NCBI RefSeq assembly: GCF_030272615.1
Contig: NC_081405.1
Location: forward strand, 159,112,317-159,176,316
Direction: 5' to 3'
Length of the DNA stretch: 64,000 nt
Source: Cryptomeria japonica
Taxonomy: Eukaryota; Streptophyta; Pinopsida; Cupressales; Cupressaceae
Program-made: the position numbers and the translations under genes
The notes under the pieces: generated by a model
The model's input: the letters and a program-made list of their open reading frames with translations, nothing else
Database searches by the model: none
What the model was told of the DNA's origin: nothing
Shown: positions 25,171 to 36,521 of the stretch, piece by piece
Layout: each line of letters opens with the position of its first letter
Position numbering within the stretch: position 1 is the stretch's first letter

Positions 25171-25690
25171 TGTTGATGTTTGTAGCTATGATCGAATTCC
25201 TTCTATGGGCCGATATAGCTAATATAATTGTCTAATTGGCCTATCGGCCTTAGACAATCATAGATCCAAAATTATATGTTTATAACTACATATTGATTTA
25301 AAAGGTGTGACATATAAGAAATATAATACGATTAGTTAGTGGTTTGTTAAGTGGCACCCAAACTTAGTATGCCTTGTATAAGTCGTGTTCCTTCATAAAG
25401 GGCCAACTCTTGGTGAAAGGGTGCAACACATATATATGCATAAGGTTCAGTCTCATTCAGGATGATGAATTGAATAGAAGGGAAAAAGCAACTCGTCTAC
25501 ATCTACAGCCCGTGCATTGTCTATAGCAGATCACCTTCTTATATTGCAGATCGAACACAATATATGTGCAGACCGAGTATTAGCAGAGCTGTGTGAATTC
25601 ATTAGCAGAGTAGATTAAGGCAAGACTAATCATACACATATGAGAAGAAGAAGATTGTATATTACCTGAAGTGCAGATCGAACACATATC

Positions 25691-28600
25691 ATTGTTTCCC
25701 AGACTCGGACTCGGCTTTGACTTGGCAAGGCTGACTCGGCTCGTGACTCGGCAACGATTCGGCAAAATAAGAAAACCCTTGAAATTTAGAGATTTTTAAT
25801 GATTTAAAACTTGTTTCATACACCCATTATTGAATTAAGCTTAAAGACACTATAACATTATCAAATAGAAGCTAATTTGATCACATACATAAACATACAT
25901 CCATCACATGCGTAGAAATGTAAATTGTAGCTGAAAGAGTTAGAAAACATAGATATATAGAGTTATAAATGTTGTCCAATGTATATAAAATCCATGACTT
26001 CAAATGTTCCCAAACATATATGTAACTGTAAAGTGTAAACAAAAACAAGTCTATGGCTCAGGCTCTGGCTCAGCCTTGTCTATCTGCCTCCTAGAAAGGC
26101 GTCTAAGGTAGGTCCTGGATGATTGAGTAGCCATAGTCTCTCCCTGTGATGTGCCAGTCTAAGTAACCATAGGTGCTGTGCCTAATCGTGCTCTATCCTC
26201 CTCCTTTGCCATAGCCACAGCCTCAGCCTCTCTGTCTGCCTGGTCAACCCACTCAAGGTCCTCATTAGTGAAGACTAGATCGGTGGACTCAGTGAGCCAA
26301 TTGGACTCGGGGTCGACTTCCTCTAGAGTGATCGGAGAGGAGTCAGCGTCCAAAATTTGTTTGGTCCTGAGACGGAGGTTGTAATGAACAAAGACTAGAT
26401 CATTCAACCTCTCCACAGACAATCTATTTTGCCTCTTCGAGTGGATGTGCTCGAACATGCTCCAGTTGCGCTCACATCCAGAAGCGCTGCATGGCTGGCT
26501 CAATATGCGGATGGCAATTTTTTGAAGGTTTGGGGTTGAATGCCCAAACATTTGCCACCATCTATCTGAGATAAGGAAAAGAAAAAAACATTAGTCTCAT
26601 TTCCAACTTTAAAGGTAGATTATAAAATGAAAAATTAAAATGCACGTCATAAACTTTAGAATTTTCTACCTGGTTGCAATTTTGTCCGACCTTCTTTGCA
26701 CAATTGGCTGGCAAAGAACGCCCCTACTGCATTATTAAATGCATCCATCTCGAGCAGTGTAGCTGTGGTATCAGTGTCCATCCGTTGTACTACTGAATAT
26801 AGCCCGCTAAGAACCTACTCATCCGCTTTGAAATCAGCATGGAAACAAAATGATGGATTGAGATAATAAGCTGCTGCATGGATGGGCCTATGAAGTTGGT
26901 TATGCCATCTTCTATCAATTATGTCCCAAATGGGCCTATACTTATCCTCAACTCCAGCATATATAGATCTAATGGCCTCCTTGGCCCTATCCATGCCCTC
27001 ATATATGTAGCCCATAGCGGGCTTCTCCCCATCAACAACTCGTAGGAGAACTACTAGGGGCTCAGTGACCTGCAAATAATGTTAAACAAAAATAGTTAAG
27101 TCACAAGTGTGCATGAAAATAAGAAAAATTGCAAAGTTGCACAATGCAAACAAAACAAAAATATGCATATAAATTTATAAAATTACCTGTACGATCTCTG
27201 CACAAGGGGTCCAAAAACTTGGCTCATCAAAAATGCAATCTGCTACATCCATCCCTGCAGTGGTTGTAGCATAGGATGAGGAAGTCCACTCCTCACCAAC
27301 AAACATGTGCCTCAAAGATGGCTTTGATTTTATCGAGGATTTCAATGTGAGGAAATTCGAGGCAAATCTCGTTATACCAGGATGAGCCAACTCCCTTTCC
27401 CCCGTGTATTGCCTCATAATGCTAAGGACCAATGCATGATTGTAAATAAATTTGCATATATTCTTGGCCCTTTCAACGCATTCTTTCACCCATCCAAGCT
27501 TACCTATATCCTCCAGCATGAGGTCAAGGCAATGGGCCGCACATGGAGACCAAAAGATTTTGGGTGCCTCTCCATCAAAAGTTTTCCTGCAACAATTTTA
27601 AATTAGTTAAAGAATTAGATGTGATAAGTATCAAGAAATTTTACCATTAATATTTAAAAGTTAAAAACTTAAAAGTTTAAAAGTTAAAACTTAAAACTTA
27701 AAAAAAAACTTTTAAAGTTTACCTGCAGCAACATAACTTGTTGCATTATCCGTCACCACTTGCACCACATTTTCTTCCCCCACCTCATGTATAACTTCCT
27801 CAATAGCCTCACACAAGTATGCCACATTTTTGACATGTGAGGAAGCATCAATGGACTTCAAAAACATGGTGGATCCTGAAAATAAAACAAATCAATTATC
27901 AATAAATTAGAATGTAAATTATTCAATTTCAATCACAATGCATTTAGAGAAGTAAAATGATCAATCACCTCCGCTGGAAACAAGAAAATTTAGGAGTGTT
28001 CTATTCCTCCTATCAGTCCAACCATCTATCATGATGGTGCAACCCTTGTGGCTCCAAGATTGGCGGTACTCCTCTAGGTCAACTTTCATATCTTCCACCA
28101 TTTCCAACAAGAGAGGGCCACTCAACTCAGTATCACTAAGGGCTTTCAACCCCGCCCCACAAATGTTTACTTCATCAATCATGCCTTGCCAATAAGGAGA
28201 CCTGTCACAAATTGAAATAGATTAAATAAGAAAAGTTCAATATCAATTTCAATTTTCAACTTCAAACCATAAAATTTTAAATTTTAATTTAAAAAAATCA
28301 AATAAAAAAGTACTTGGCTGCAATAAATGGAATGTTGCAGAAGTACCAAAACTTGCAAATTGCTTTTCTTCCTGCATCATGGACCTCCTTGTTCCAAGAC
28401 ATGCTCTCAAGCGAGCGGTGTGCGCCAGGAGTAGTGCATGGTACAAAAAAATTGTCTATCTTGGATTTTCGCACTCTAGGATCAAAAGTGTGACTAGTAG
28501 GAGCAGAAATAGAAGTACTAGCACTAGCAGAAGCACTAGGACGAAGGGAGGCATAGAAGAACCCTCTCCAACACAAGCTATGGATGCAGCTATGGATGCG

Positions 28601-29812
28601 GATGCGGGTGTGGGTGGAGGGGAACCAATATGACATAACTCCTCTCTTTGTTTTTTTTTTGTTTGCTTATGTATTTCAAAATTTTCTAATTGGACGAAAC
28701 AAAAATGGACTTCTTTGGGAGGTGCCTCGGTACAAGGCTCAGTATCATGACCACGTATGCCAGCAATATTATATTCAATCTATTTATCCCCCCATGGTTA
28801 ATTTCCTTACAAAAATACACTTGGTTTGATTTCTTTGTCTACCAGAGAATTCTTCAGTGTATTTCCATGCCTCATCTTTTTGACCATGTTTCCTAGGCTT
28901 AGGTTGTGGAGGATTAGGATGAGCCATTAGGAAAAAAAAATGTTTTCAAAATGTGAGGGCTGCTGCAATAAGACAATTTTACAAATCACCATTTGAGCAT
29001 TGTGTTTTACAAAGTTTTAAATTTAAACTAACTAAAAAAAATCAGCAAAGACTAATCTGTGCATTGTGTTTTTTCTTGAAAATTCTCAAATTTCAAAGAA
29101 AGAAATTAAGAATTGAGAAAAATCAGCAAACCCTAGATTTCTTTTAGAAAAAATTGTAAATAAATGTATACAATTTTTTCAAAAAAAAAATCTAGGGTTT
29201 GCTATGCTATTGTTCTATTTATCTCATTGTGATTGAAGTATGCAATATAGATTTGGAAAGTTGAACTTAAAAAAAAAATAACAAAATGGAAAATCTATAA
29301 ATATAGAAAAAAAACCAATATAATCAATAAAAATTAACACTTACCTCTTTCAAATTTGTTGAGAAGTGTTTGAAATGAGCTTCTATGGACTCCTTGATGC
29401 TCAATGCAACTGTCGTGCTGCCTCAATGTGATTTGTGCAAGCTTTTCACCTCTTCCTCTCAGCTGGTTGCAAAACTATGGCTTCCTATTTTTCTCTCTTC
29501 CTCTTTTTTTCCCTCTCTTCCACTCATAAAAGTGAATGCCAATCCCTTTTAGGGTTATAAGAAAGGGAAATAGCAAAAAAAATCATTAAAAAATGTTATG
29601 TTTTTTTTGTTTTTTTGACTGCACTTTTTTAAGTGACGTCGACCGGGTCACTACCTTCGGACTCGGCGAGTCAAGGAGTGACTTGCTGACTTGGCAAGTC
29701 AAGCGAGTCACACCCCCTGACCCGTCCGAGCTCGAGTGAGGGTCACCGTGACCTGGCAGGGGTCACCCGACCCGCTGACTCGCATGACTTGCCGTGAGTC
29801 ACGAAACTTTGG
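25691..29812 (-). mobile_element. hAT-B: autonomous-type hAT transposon remnant in Copia-A 3' LTR
   Basis: Both ends are rich in GACTCG/CGAGTC words. The left end reads TTCCCAGACTCGG, and the right end, reverse-complemented, starts CAAAGTTTCGTGACTC. A deleted member of the same family at 52,978-54,403 has matching ends and about 180 bp of near-identical subterminal sequence. The transposase runs on the minus strand. The 8-bp target duplication is not cleanly readable; the ends are uncertain by about 5 bases. Confidence 0.85.
26051..28927 (-). pseudogene. hAT-B transposase, multi-exon, decayed
   Basis: The minus strand starts MAHPNPPQPKPRKHGQKDEA with the first part of a BED finger, then stops and a frameshift (about 28,640-28,800). 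Conserved DUF659 blocks follow (SWSHKGCTIMIDGWTDRRNR, ENVVQVVTDNATSYVAAG, WSPCAAHCLDLMLEDIGKLG). The hAT dimerisation domain comes next (ILSQPCSASGCERNWSMFEH then IHSKRQNRLSVERLNDLVFV). The end is acidic, with a stop at about 26,160 and a final EPEPEP before 26,053. Splice-like breaks fall near 26,570-26,680, 27,080-27,180, 27,590-27,720 and 27,880-27,960. The order and domains are those of plant hAT transposases. Confidence 0.85.
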
Positions 29813-31796
29813 GGCAGATTAATCAGTGATTACATTGCAGAGTTATTTGAGAAGTTTGAATCAACTGCCTTGTACATTCGGCTTCTTACAGCAGTTCAAT
29901 TTGCATCTCCTTCAGTCTAAAGTAACTGGATCCATCTATAAGCTTCAAGGAGTGAAGCAATTCACATTGGTCTTTATACTTGATCATTGTAACATCATCT
30001 TACTATTCATATTTAATATATATATATATATATATATTAGAGATATAATTTCCGTGCTCGGGGGAGACGATAATAGTATATCGTCTATGGTTGGGAGGGC
30101 AACAATGATGTGAATCATTGCCCGTGGTTAATCGAGCACACCCTATGATTACTGTGCATGGTCATCTTCTTGTGATCCTAGTATTGTAACAATTCAACAC
30201 CTAGGTTGCTGAGACACGATTTGCATCACATACAATAATGTTGAGACGTCTTTTGAAGGTGAAAGAGGCATTGAGTGCCATGGTTATTAGTAACCAATGG
30301 AGTATTTGGAAGCAATCAAATTCAATGAGGGCCCAAAAGGTTAGGGATTTGATCTTCTATCTCAATTGGTGGGATAATTTGGAATATATATTGAATTTCA
30401 CCGAGCCTATCATGAGTATGCTCATGTATACTGATATAGATGCAGCATTTTTGGGGGAAGTCTATGATGGCATGGAAACCATGATTGAGAAAATCAAAGT
30501 CATAATAGAAAAAAGAGACAAGGACCCCCAAGAAGCATTTTTCAAAAGGGTGGAACAAATCATTCATCATTGGTGGAACAAGACGACCATGCCATTGCAC
30601 CTCCTTGCACATGCTTTATCTCCCATGTACTATAGCAATGAAGTACTTTCTTTGGTAGGGAGAACTAAACCATGTAGAGATCTTGAAGTTGCTGCTGGGT
30701 ACGAGCGGACATTTGCTAGACTCTACAGTGATCCTAAAGTGGTGGATAGTGTTAGGAAAGAGTTTGGTTTGTTTGTCTCAGGAAGAAGTCATAGTCCTTG
30801 TGCCGTTAATGACTAATCTAAAATGGATAGAGTTACATGGTGGTACCTCCATGGTCAATATTTTATGTTCCTCCAACCTCTTGCAATCAAGATATTATCA
30901 CAAGTATGTTTTTTTAATTTTTACTTCTAAATATTAACATTTGTATTGCAGACTTTGGCTTTTAAGTTTTTAACATTCTTTAATTTATTTTGCATTTTTT
31001 TAATTTTAAGTTTTGTTAGTTTTCTCTCCAATTTTAATAGGTTGCAAGGTCTTCCGCTGCTAAACAGAATTGGAGTAAATACTCCTTTATCCACTCAGTG
31101 AAGCATAACCGATTGGCTTCAAAAAGAGCAGAAGACTTGGTTTATATTCTTTCCAATTTGTGTCTTCTAACACATAAGGGACAGCAATACAAGGAAGGGG
31201 CAATGAAACTTTGGGATGTAACCCCTGAGTGTACCAACTTGGATGCAACTGTTGACGATCTGGTTAGAGTCACTTTAAATGATGATGATGAGATACCTAT
31301 AGCTGATGGAGCTAGTGGGAGTGGCACTTTTTTGGGTTCAAATATTTTTGAATTTGAACTTGGAGCAAATGATGATGATCTTGATCTAGATCCTTTTGAT
31401 GATTGATGAACATTGAAGATAGAAGACAATTATTATTTTTGATTGTCAATTTTGTAATTGTAATGATTTTCATTTGAATCATGAACCTGGACATATATGA
31501 ATCTATGATACATTGATATATATTATATGGCATATGAGTATATGACATAATATGATATTATTGAAATTCTGAACTATCAATTGAATTGGCATTTGGCATT
31601 GATCAATGATGAAGTAAAATACTATTAAATGTATTTAGATTTGTAATTTTGTATATTTCTTTAAATTTTTGCATATAATATGTATACACACACACACATG
31701 TACGGACAAACCCAAAAGGCAAAAAAAACAATTTTAGAATCCACGAACTGGGTTTGTGTTGTCGAACCTGCTCTCGAACCCAAACTGGTAACTTAG

Positions 31797-32299
31797 ATTT
31801 CAGGGTTTTGGGTAGTTCTTGCTTTGTTTAGCAAAAGGCTATTTTTAGCACTTGGTCTTGGTCTCAACTCCGTCCTAACTTCCAGAACAGAGGTTTCTAG
31901 TTTGGTCTTGGTGAGCTAAAGTGCCTTTTCCAAGGTTATTAAATTTATTTCCTAAGTTGTTATAAAGTCACTTTATAAGGCAAACACCCCTTGTGTTCCT
32001 AGTAACACAATGTTGTTTTTTAAAAGAGGGCTAGTTATAAAGTGGAAGATGTTTTATTTTAAAAAAAATGAGTCCTTTAATATTTTGGACTTCACATTGG
32101 GAGACTAAAAAGTGATTTTATTTAATCCCACATGGCTTGGTGAAGAGGGTTGAATTTCTTGGGAAAGATATTAAAGCAATTTTGTGGAGCTGATTCCTTA
32201 TGCTTGGTTGGAGATTGTTTAGAATTTGTTTGCTGGAGATTATTTCTCAGAGCTTTGTGAAGACAAAACCCCTCAGGAGCAACATTCTTCATGCTGTTG
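31797..32299 (+). repeat. Direct repeat A, right copy
   Basis: Matches 12,744-13,246 over the same ~503 bp. After ATGCTGTTG it continues into AAAGCTATAATCTGGG, sequence absent from the left copy, so this copy shows the unbroken continuation of the repeat family. Confidence 0.7.
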
Positions 32300-34660
32300 A
32301 AAGCTATAATCTGGGATTCTGGAGAATCACTTGGTGCTTTCATACATGAAGTATAGCAGCATAGCTACATATTTTGATCATTCAGAGTTCAGATTTTAGA
32401 GGAATTTGCTCTGCATATCAGCTAAGGAGGAGGTCGACTTGAAGAGACATTTCACAGAGATTTTAGTTGTTGTTCTTACATTGTTGGTTGTCCCTTTTTT
32501 GTCTGGGTTGTACCATGTTTGGTTATTGATTTTCAAGCTGGGAGCTGGACGTTTGAGTTTAGAAGGAGCTGACTAGGGTTTGGGAGGCTGAAATAACTCT
32601 TATAAAAAATAATGTTTTCTGTTTGAAGACTATCCTAGCCAGCCTTACCATTTGCAAGACATTTTGAGGAAGACGATTAGGGTTTGGAGCTTGTTAAATG
32701 CAGATTTTGTGAACAGCAAGGACATTATCATTGCTGCAAGGACAAAATCAGTCTGAAAAAACTATAAAAAATCAGATCAGAATAGGGCTACTTATTACAG
32801 ACAATCTTTGTCAGTCCTATGGACCACCCTCATCACATAACTTCTAAGGCTGATTTTGATTGTTTGGGTTTTCTCAACTTTGTATCAATAGTCTACCCTT
32901 GTCTATAGAACTAGTGATCATTCTTCTACTGTTATATTTATGTTTGATTCCTGATTTCAATTTTTCTGGCTTCATTATTTGCTGGTATTTCCTTTGCTAT
33001 AAAAAATTGACAGTCTGTAGATTGAATGGGTACTAATTACTATCATGAAGTTTAACATCATAAATTATATATTTTTTCAACTGACTTTTAATTTATGCAC
33101 CACACTTTTTTTAACACCATATACCATATTTCTCAATACTCATCTATTGTCTTAAATGACATTTTGAAAAAAATTGTGAACATTTTCATTTTGGGTAAGT
33201 CATCATTATCCACCTCAGGACCATGAAAACCTTACGTTCTGAATAAAGTTGTTTTTCAACATCCAACATACAGGTAAATATATTCATATCGCTTGCTGAG
33301 GGTACATTATTGTAAACTTTCTTTAAATGAGTTCTATTTGTCAATCTTTATCAAAGAACTATTGTTTCAGCTTATTGTCAGCTGCGATTTTGAGTATCCT
33401 TGCCAAGTTCATCCTCCTGTTACAATTGTATATAGAGCTACCTTTCTCTTATTTTAGTCTTATGAGCTTGTTGTAAATTTTGGCTTTTGTTTATCATTTC
33501 TTGAATTCCTTGTCAAATTCTCATTTAATACCTTTCATATTTTCTTCTTATTAGCTTCAGGTTGATCGTACCATCATATTGTGTAAGCCTTGTAATGCAC
33601 TCGGAAAGTAACTTTTGCCACTTTATCATCTGTAATTTCATTGACCTCTAATAACTGTCTCAATTCAAATAATGAGAATTTGGGTCTTCATCATTTTTTG
33701 GGGTGAATTTTGGTGGCTTGGAAATCAATGACTGCTTGGGTTTCATTTTGCTTCTCTAGTGACCTTTGACTAATTTCAACAGTCCTTTTCAGAGGTAAAT
33801 GAACAATAATCGAGGTTCTCTTCCTATGCTCATTATATACTATCAGCTCTGAATCCTTCTTGGATACTGAGGTTGCCTCTACAGCAGCAAATTATCCCTT
33901 TTTTGAAGCATCTATGTGACCTTTGTGTGGAGAGAGTGTTAAATGAACTTCAGAAATTGGGATATGATTGTCAATACCCTTGGCACAATTCTTGTTCCAC
34001 AAGCAAGAAGATGTGCATACCTACCTTGGTTTTTATTGTTGATTTTTCCTACTGCTTGTTATAGAATCACTTCCTTGGAATTTGAAATTGTTATTCACAT
34101 ATATCAACATAAACTTAGTCTATAATCAAGCTGTGGTGTTGATGGTGTGCACCTGCTCCAAAGTGTTCTTAAATGGGTGAGGGTGATACACAACAGTCAT
34201 ACAAAGCCATGTAATGGCAGAAGTAAGCAACTAAATAACTGTTTGTATGAATCAAGATTTTGATTTGTATTTTTTTCAAGTCTTTTTGACAAGATCAACA
34301 TTCGACTCAAACTTCATTGTTACTGGTAATTACCAAATGCTGCCTACACCAGATCTTAATACCAGGGCTTGTGCCAATGTATGAGACTGGCATAAGTAAA
34401 TACATGTTGAGGGTTATTTGCAAAAGCATATATAACATTACTATAGGAGCTTTAATATATTTTATAGTATTATTAATCATGAAACTACACAATTTCCAAG
34501 ACAATCTCTTTACAAGCCAAGCATATATGAACATAGTATGGAAAGTGTCATCAAGGCAGTAATAGTAATGTTTTGTTAAGGATTTATAGTAGTATTCATG
34601 TATAAATTGTGCTGTCTTCTAAATTTTCACATATGGTTATGGGTGTTTATATTTTAGCAG
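32300..34660 (+). other. Intron 1 distal part, no firm feature
   Basis: AT-rich DNA without a recognisable element. One stretch at 33,873-34,064 translates to a more protein-like sequence (CVERVLNELQKLGYDCQYP), with a faint likeness to the plant DUF506 family. It is too short and too weak to call. The acceptor of intron 1 (TATTTTAGCAG) ends the region. Confidence 0.4.
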
Positions 34661-34765
34661 GTAAATGGTCCAAAGTTCTGGATTTCTAATGACATGTTCT
34701 GGAAGGATGGGAATCCGTTCCAAATTATTGGAGGAGATATTCATTATTCTAGAGTGCTTCCACAG
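34661..34765 (+). CDS. BGAL17: Exon of GH35 beta-galactosidase, BGAL17 type
   Basis: The 35 codons, phase 0 at both ends, lie between acceptor TTTTAGCAG and donor CAG|GTAACA. The exon includes the segments NDMFWKDGNPFQIIGGD and IHYSRVLPQ. This is the N-terminal strand of the GH35 TIM barrel (family pattern: FxKDGxPF, then GGxxHYxRV, then W). The FWKDG-PFQIIGGD form is that of plant BGAL17 rather than the BGAL1-16 group, which starts with YDxRxxxING and SGSIHYPR. GH35 enzymes remove terminal beta-D-galactose from cell-wall glycans or glycoproteins. The catalytic glutamates lie in later exons. The following exon (expected to start YWEDRL) was not found in the remaining 29 kb, so either intron 2 is very long or this is a gene fragment. 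No stop or frameshift is present. Confidence 0.75.
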
Positions 34766-35065
34766 GTAACACTTCACATCCATGTATGTGAGGAGAAAAA
34801 TTATATGTTAATTATATTTCTGTTAATTTAACTCTTTACACTGCTAATACACTTAGGATTACGAATTAATTTGGATTTAAAGGTGTTACACAAGAAATGA
34901 TATAAATCTGATAATAGTTTGCTTCCACAAGGTGTTAGTATACAATATAAAGATCAAAGAGCATAAGATAAATTCTTCTTATACCAAAATTTCACATTCT
35001 AAGTCTTCCAAATTTGGCATAATCATGCTTTTTTTTGAACTACCATCTTTTTTTTTGTGATGTAC
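34766..35065. other. Start of intron 2, no feature seen
   Basis: AT-rich sequence between the exon donor site and the SINE-like repeat; nothing recognised. Confidence 0.5.
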
Positions 35066-35073
35066 TTATGCAT

Positions 35074-35416
35074 GGGAGATATACCTCGGTGGCCACATGT
35101 CTGAATGGGGTTGTTGTGAGTCCTAGATGCTTGGGTAATGCTTGTGGATGCCACCCTCACAACCAAGCTGGTCTTTTGGTATAGTGGTTGGGCCTTAGTG
35201 GTGTCAAAGTTGAGATCTTGAGCTCAAGACCCACAAAGCATGGTGGGTCTGTGATGTCCTTGTGCAAGGGAGATGTACCCCAACGGCCATGTGTTTGTAT
35301 GGGGTCGCCATAAATCATCGGATGCTTAGGTGGAATGCCTACAAGGCCACCCTTAATGCTTGTGGGTGTCACACTCACCACAAGCTTGTTTATTGGTGTA
35401 GCAGTTGGGTGTTAGA
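35074..35416 (+). mobile_element. SINE-like tandem dimer (tRNA-related promoter boxes)
   Basis: Two related units start at GGGAGATATACC (35,074) and GGGAGATGTACC (35,268), 194 bp apart. The first contains TGGTATAGTGGTTGG (A-box-like, about 35,177) and GAGCTCAAGACCC (B-box-like, about 35,220) at tRNA-like spacing. The second has the A-box-like TGGTGTAGCAGTTGGG near 35,394 and is then cut by an LTR fragment. No poly(A) tail or flanking duplication was found. Confidence 0.45.
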
Positions 35417-35419
35417 CTG

Positions 35420-35623
35420 TAATGTCCCCTTCTGCATAGTCACTCTTAGAGGACTTATTAGCCTATTTAATTCTCGTAGGCTATAGTTGGAATTAAGGGA
35501 ATTAATTAATTTAATTATTTAATATTATCCAGTAGAAGCACATCAAAAGGGTTATATTATCTAGTTAATTTTATGAGGTGACTTTAATGGTTATTTAAGT
35601 GAGATTTTAATAAGTCACTGTTG
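35420..35623 (+). mobile_element. LTR fragment (TGTAATGTCCCC type)
   Basis: Begins TGTAATGTCCCCTTCTGC, similar to the start of the LTR at 37,111 (TGTGATATCCCC). It breaks off near 35,623, where a different repeat starts (CTGTTGATGGTGTTTTTATG). No PBS or PPT is attached. Confidence 0.4.
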
Positions 35624-36500
35624 ATGGTGTTTTTATGCTCTATGCAACACATAATACAATACTAAGTATTCTATCCTCTCTTGAACAAAGACTCCCAAAT
35701 GCTAAGCTGCGTGATCAAGTGGGATGACTTCAAGGTTCTCAAATGTTAGGTCTTGACATGCTCTTGGATAGACTTAGTTGTATATGATGTGATATTGCTG
35801 GGATCACAAGGTGGTCTTACGTTGAATACTTGAATGCTCGAATGATGTTGGAACGTAAGATTAACTTGATAAAAAAAAGGAAAAAAGATAAGGGTTTAAG
35901 AAGGCTAGTCTAACTCTAAGAATGTAAGAGCAAAGGACAATATTTGGTGGAATTCAACTAAGTCTTGCTTTAACATGCAACGAACATCTCCACAAGGCTA
36001 GTGCAATCTCCTAAGGATAGCTTTATGATTTTCAAATCATCACCACAAGCATAGACACCATCAAGTTGATGCGTATCAATGAAGAAGCGATAATTGAAGT
36101 TAAACTTGTCTAAATAGATCCAGTTGACTATGCAAGACACTTTACAATCAGCAAAGTGTTAGTAGTAGGAAGACGCCACTTGGGAAAAAGAAGAAGATAT
36201 TAAAACATTCAAGGAAAAACAAAATTAGCTTGAACATGAATGAATAGTACCCTATCGGGTCAACATTATTATATTTAAGATCATAAGTAGTATCAATGTA
36301 AGAATGTATAGATTCTTAATTAAATTGCCTAAAGAGTTAATAATGCATATAGATATGAGAAAAAAATTAGAATGATCAGGATGAATGACTCATGAAAAGG
36401 TCCATCCTAGAACATTTAGAACCTTAAGGACCTTACCTTAAGGAGTTAGCAATTTGGTTACAACAACCAAGAAAGAGGGAGGTGAGAATGGTGGTCAAGC
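35624..36500. other. Unassigned repeat-like DNA
   Basis: Starts CTGTTGATGGTG and looks like LTR or leader sequence, but no partner LTR, PBS or coding domain is present in the window. Confidence 0.35.
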
Positions 36501-36521
36501 TAGCAAGGGCTGCCAAGTAGA

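Larger units (their letters stand above)
15017..30199 (+). mobile_element. Copia-A: LTR retrotransposon with nested Copia-B and hAT-B
   Basis: The 5' LTR is 15,017-15,976 and the 3' LTR starts at 25,171 and ends at 30,199. The perfect 5-bp TSD CCTAG is at 15,012-15,016 and 30,200-30,204. The PBS follows the 5' LTR directly, and a PPT (AAGAGGGAG) precedes the 3' LTR. Without its two inserts it is about 4.7 kb, with only a decayed RT/RNase H end as coding sequence, so it could have moved only with helper proteins. The insertion point is the AG of a transposase intron acceptor. Confidence 0.9.
25171..30199 (+). repeat. Copia-A 3' LTR, interrupted by hAT-B
   Basis: 25,171-25,695 and about 29,813-30,199 together match the 5' LTR. 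The LTR sequence around CATATCATTGTGGCCAGATT is uninterrupted in the 5' LTR (15,560-15,580), which proves hAT-B arrived after Copia-A. The (AT)n tract is shorter here (about 30,018-30,038). Confidence 0.9.
13812..31406 (+). pseudogene. hAT-A transposase, 3 or more exons, split by Copia-A
   Basis: Exon a (about 13,812-14,917): a BED zinc finger (PLWNYTTKHQ, WTCNFC, HFCG) with a TGA at 13,931 inside the finger, then a DUF659-type region including SIVSDGWKDGKNHPLIN and TPCTIHSLNLV. The exon ends ELLK at donor GTAAAT (14,918). Exon b starts at 30,205 with VAETRFASHTIMLRRLLK and runs to a donor at 30,904, with a frame change near 30,790. Exon c (31,041-31,406) gives the hAT C-terminal dimerisation block (NWSKYSFIHSVKHNRLASKR, then EDLVYILSNL) and an acidic tail ending DPFDD. 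Joining exon a to exon b in phase 0 restores a continuous reading frame, so Copia-A lies within an intron. The internal stop and frame change make it non-functional. Confidence 0.8.
13247..31796 (+). mobile_element. hAT-A: hAT DNA transposon with DUF659-type transposase, interrupted by Copia-A
   Basis: About 3.4 kb once Copia-A is removed. It encodes a spliced hAT transposase (BED finger, DUF659-like middle, hAT dimerisation end). Left-end sequence (GTTGGGCGAACCTAGG) and the reverse complement of the right end (CAGTTTGGGTTCGA) are weakly similar and may be the decayed terminal repeats. No 8-bp target duplication is readable, because both ends abut copies of repeat A. The exact ends are uncertain by some tens of bases. 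Confidence 0.7.
11110..34660 (+). other. Intron 1 of the GH35 gene (23,551 bp), filled with nested transposons
   Basis: The donor is GTGAGT at 11,110 and the acceptor is TATTTTAGCAG ending at 34,660. It contains two copies of a ~503-bp repeat, hAT-A, Copia-A, Copia-B and hAT-B. Long introns made of transposons are well known in conifers. Positions 11,110-12,743 and 32,300-34,660 hold no element I recognise. The intron stands only if exons 1 and 2 belong to the same gene. Confidence 0.5.

Noticed and set aside
25690-29818. 8-bp target-site duplication for hAT-B
   Set aside because: Comparison with the intact 5' LTR of Copia-A gives degenerate candidates (ATTGTTTC/TTTGGGGC) with two mismatches each to the target; not reliable.
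33873-34064. Possible DUF506-like exon
   Set aside because: Only a few residues (LQKLGYDC) are suggestive. It has no clear splice acceptor and no second conserved block.
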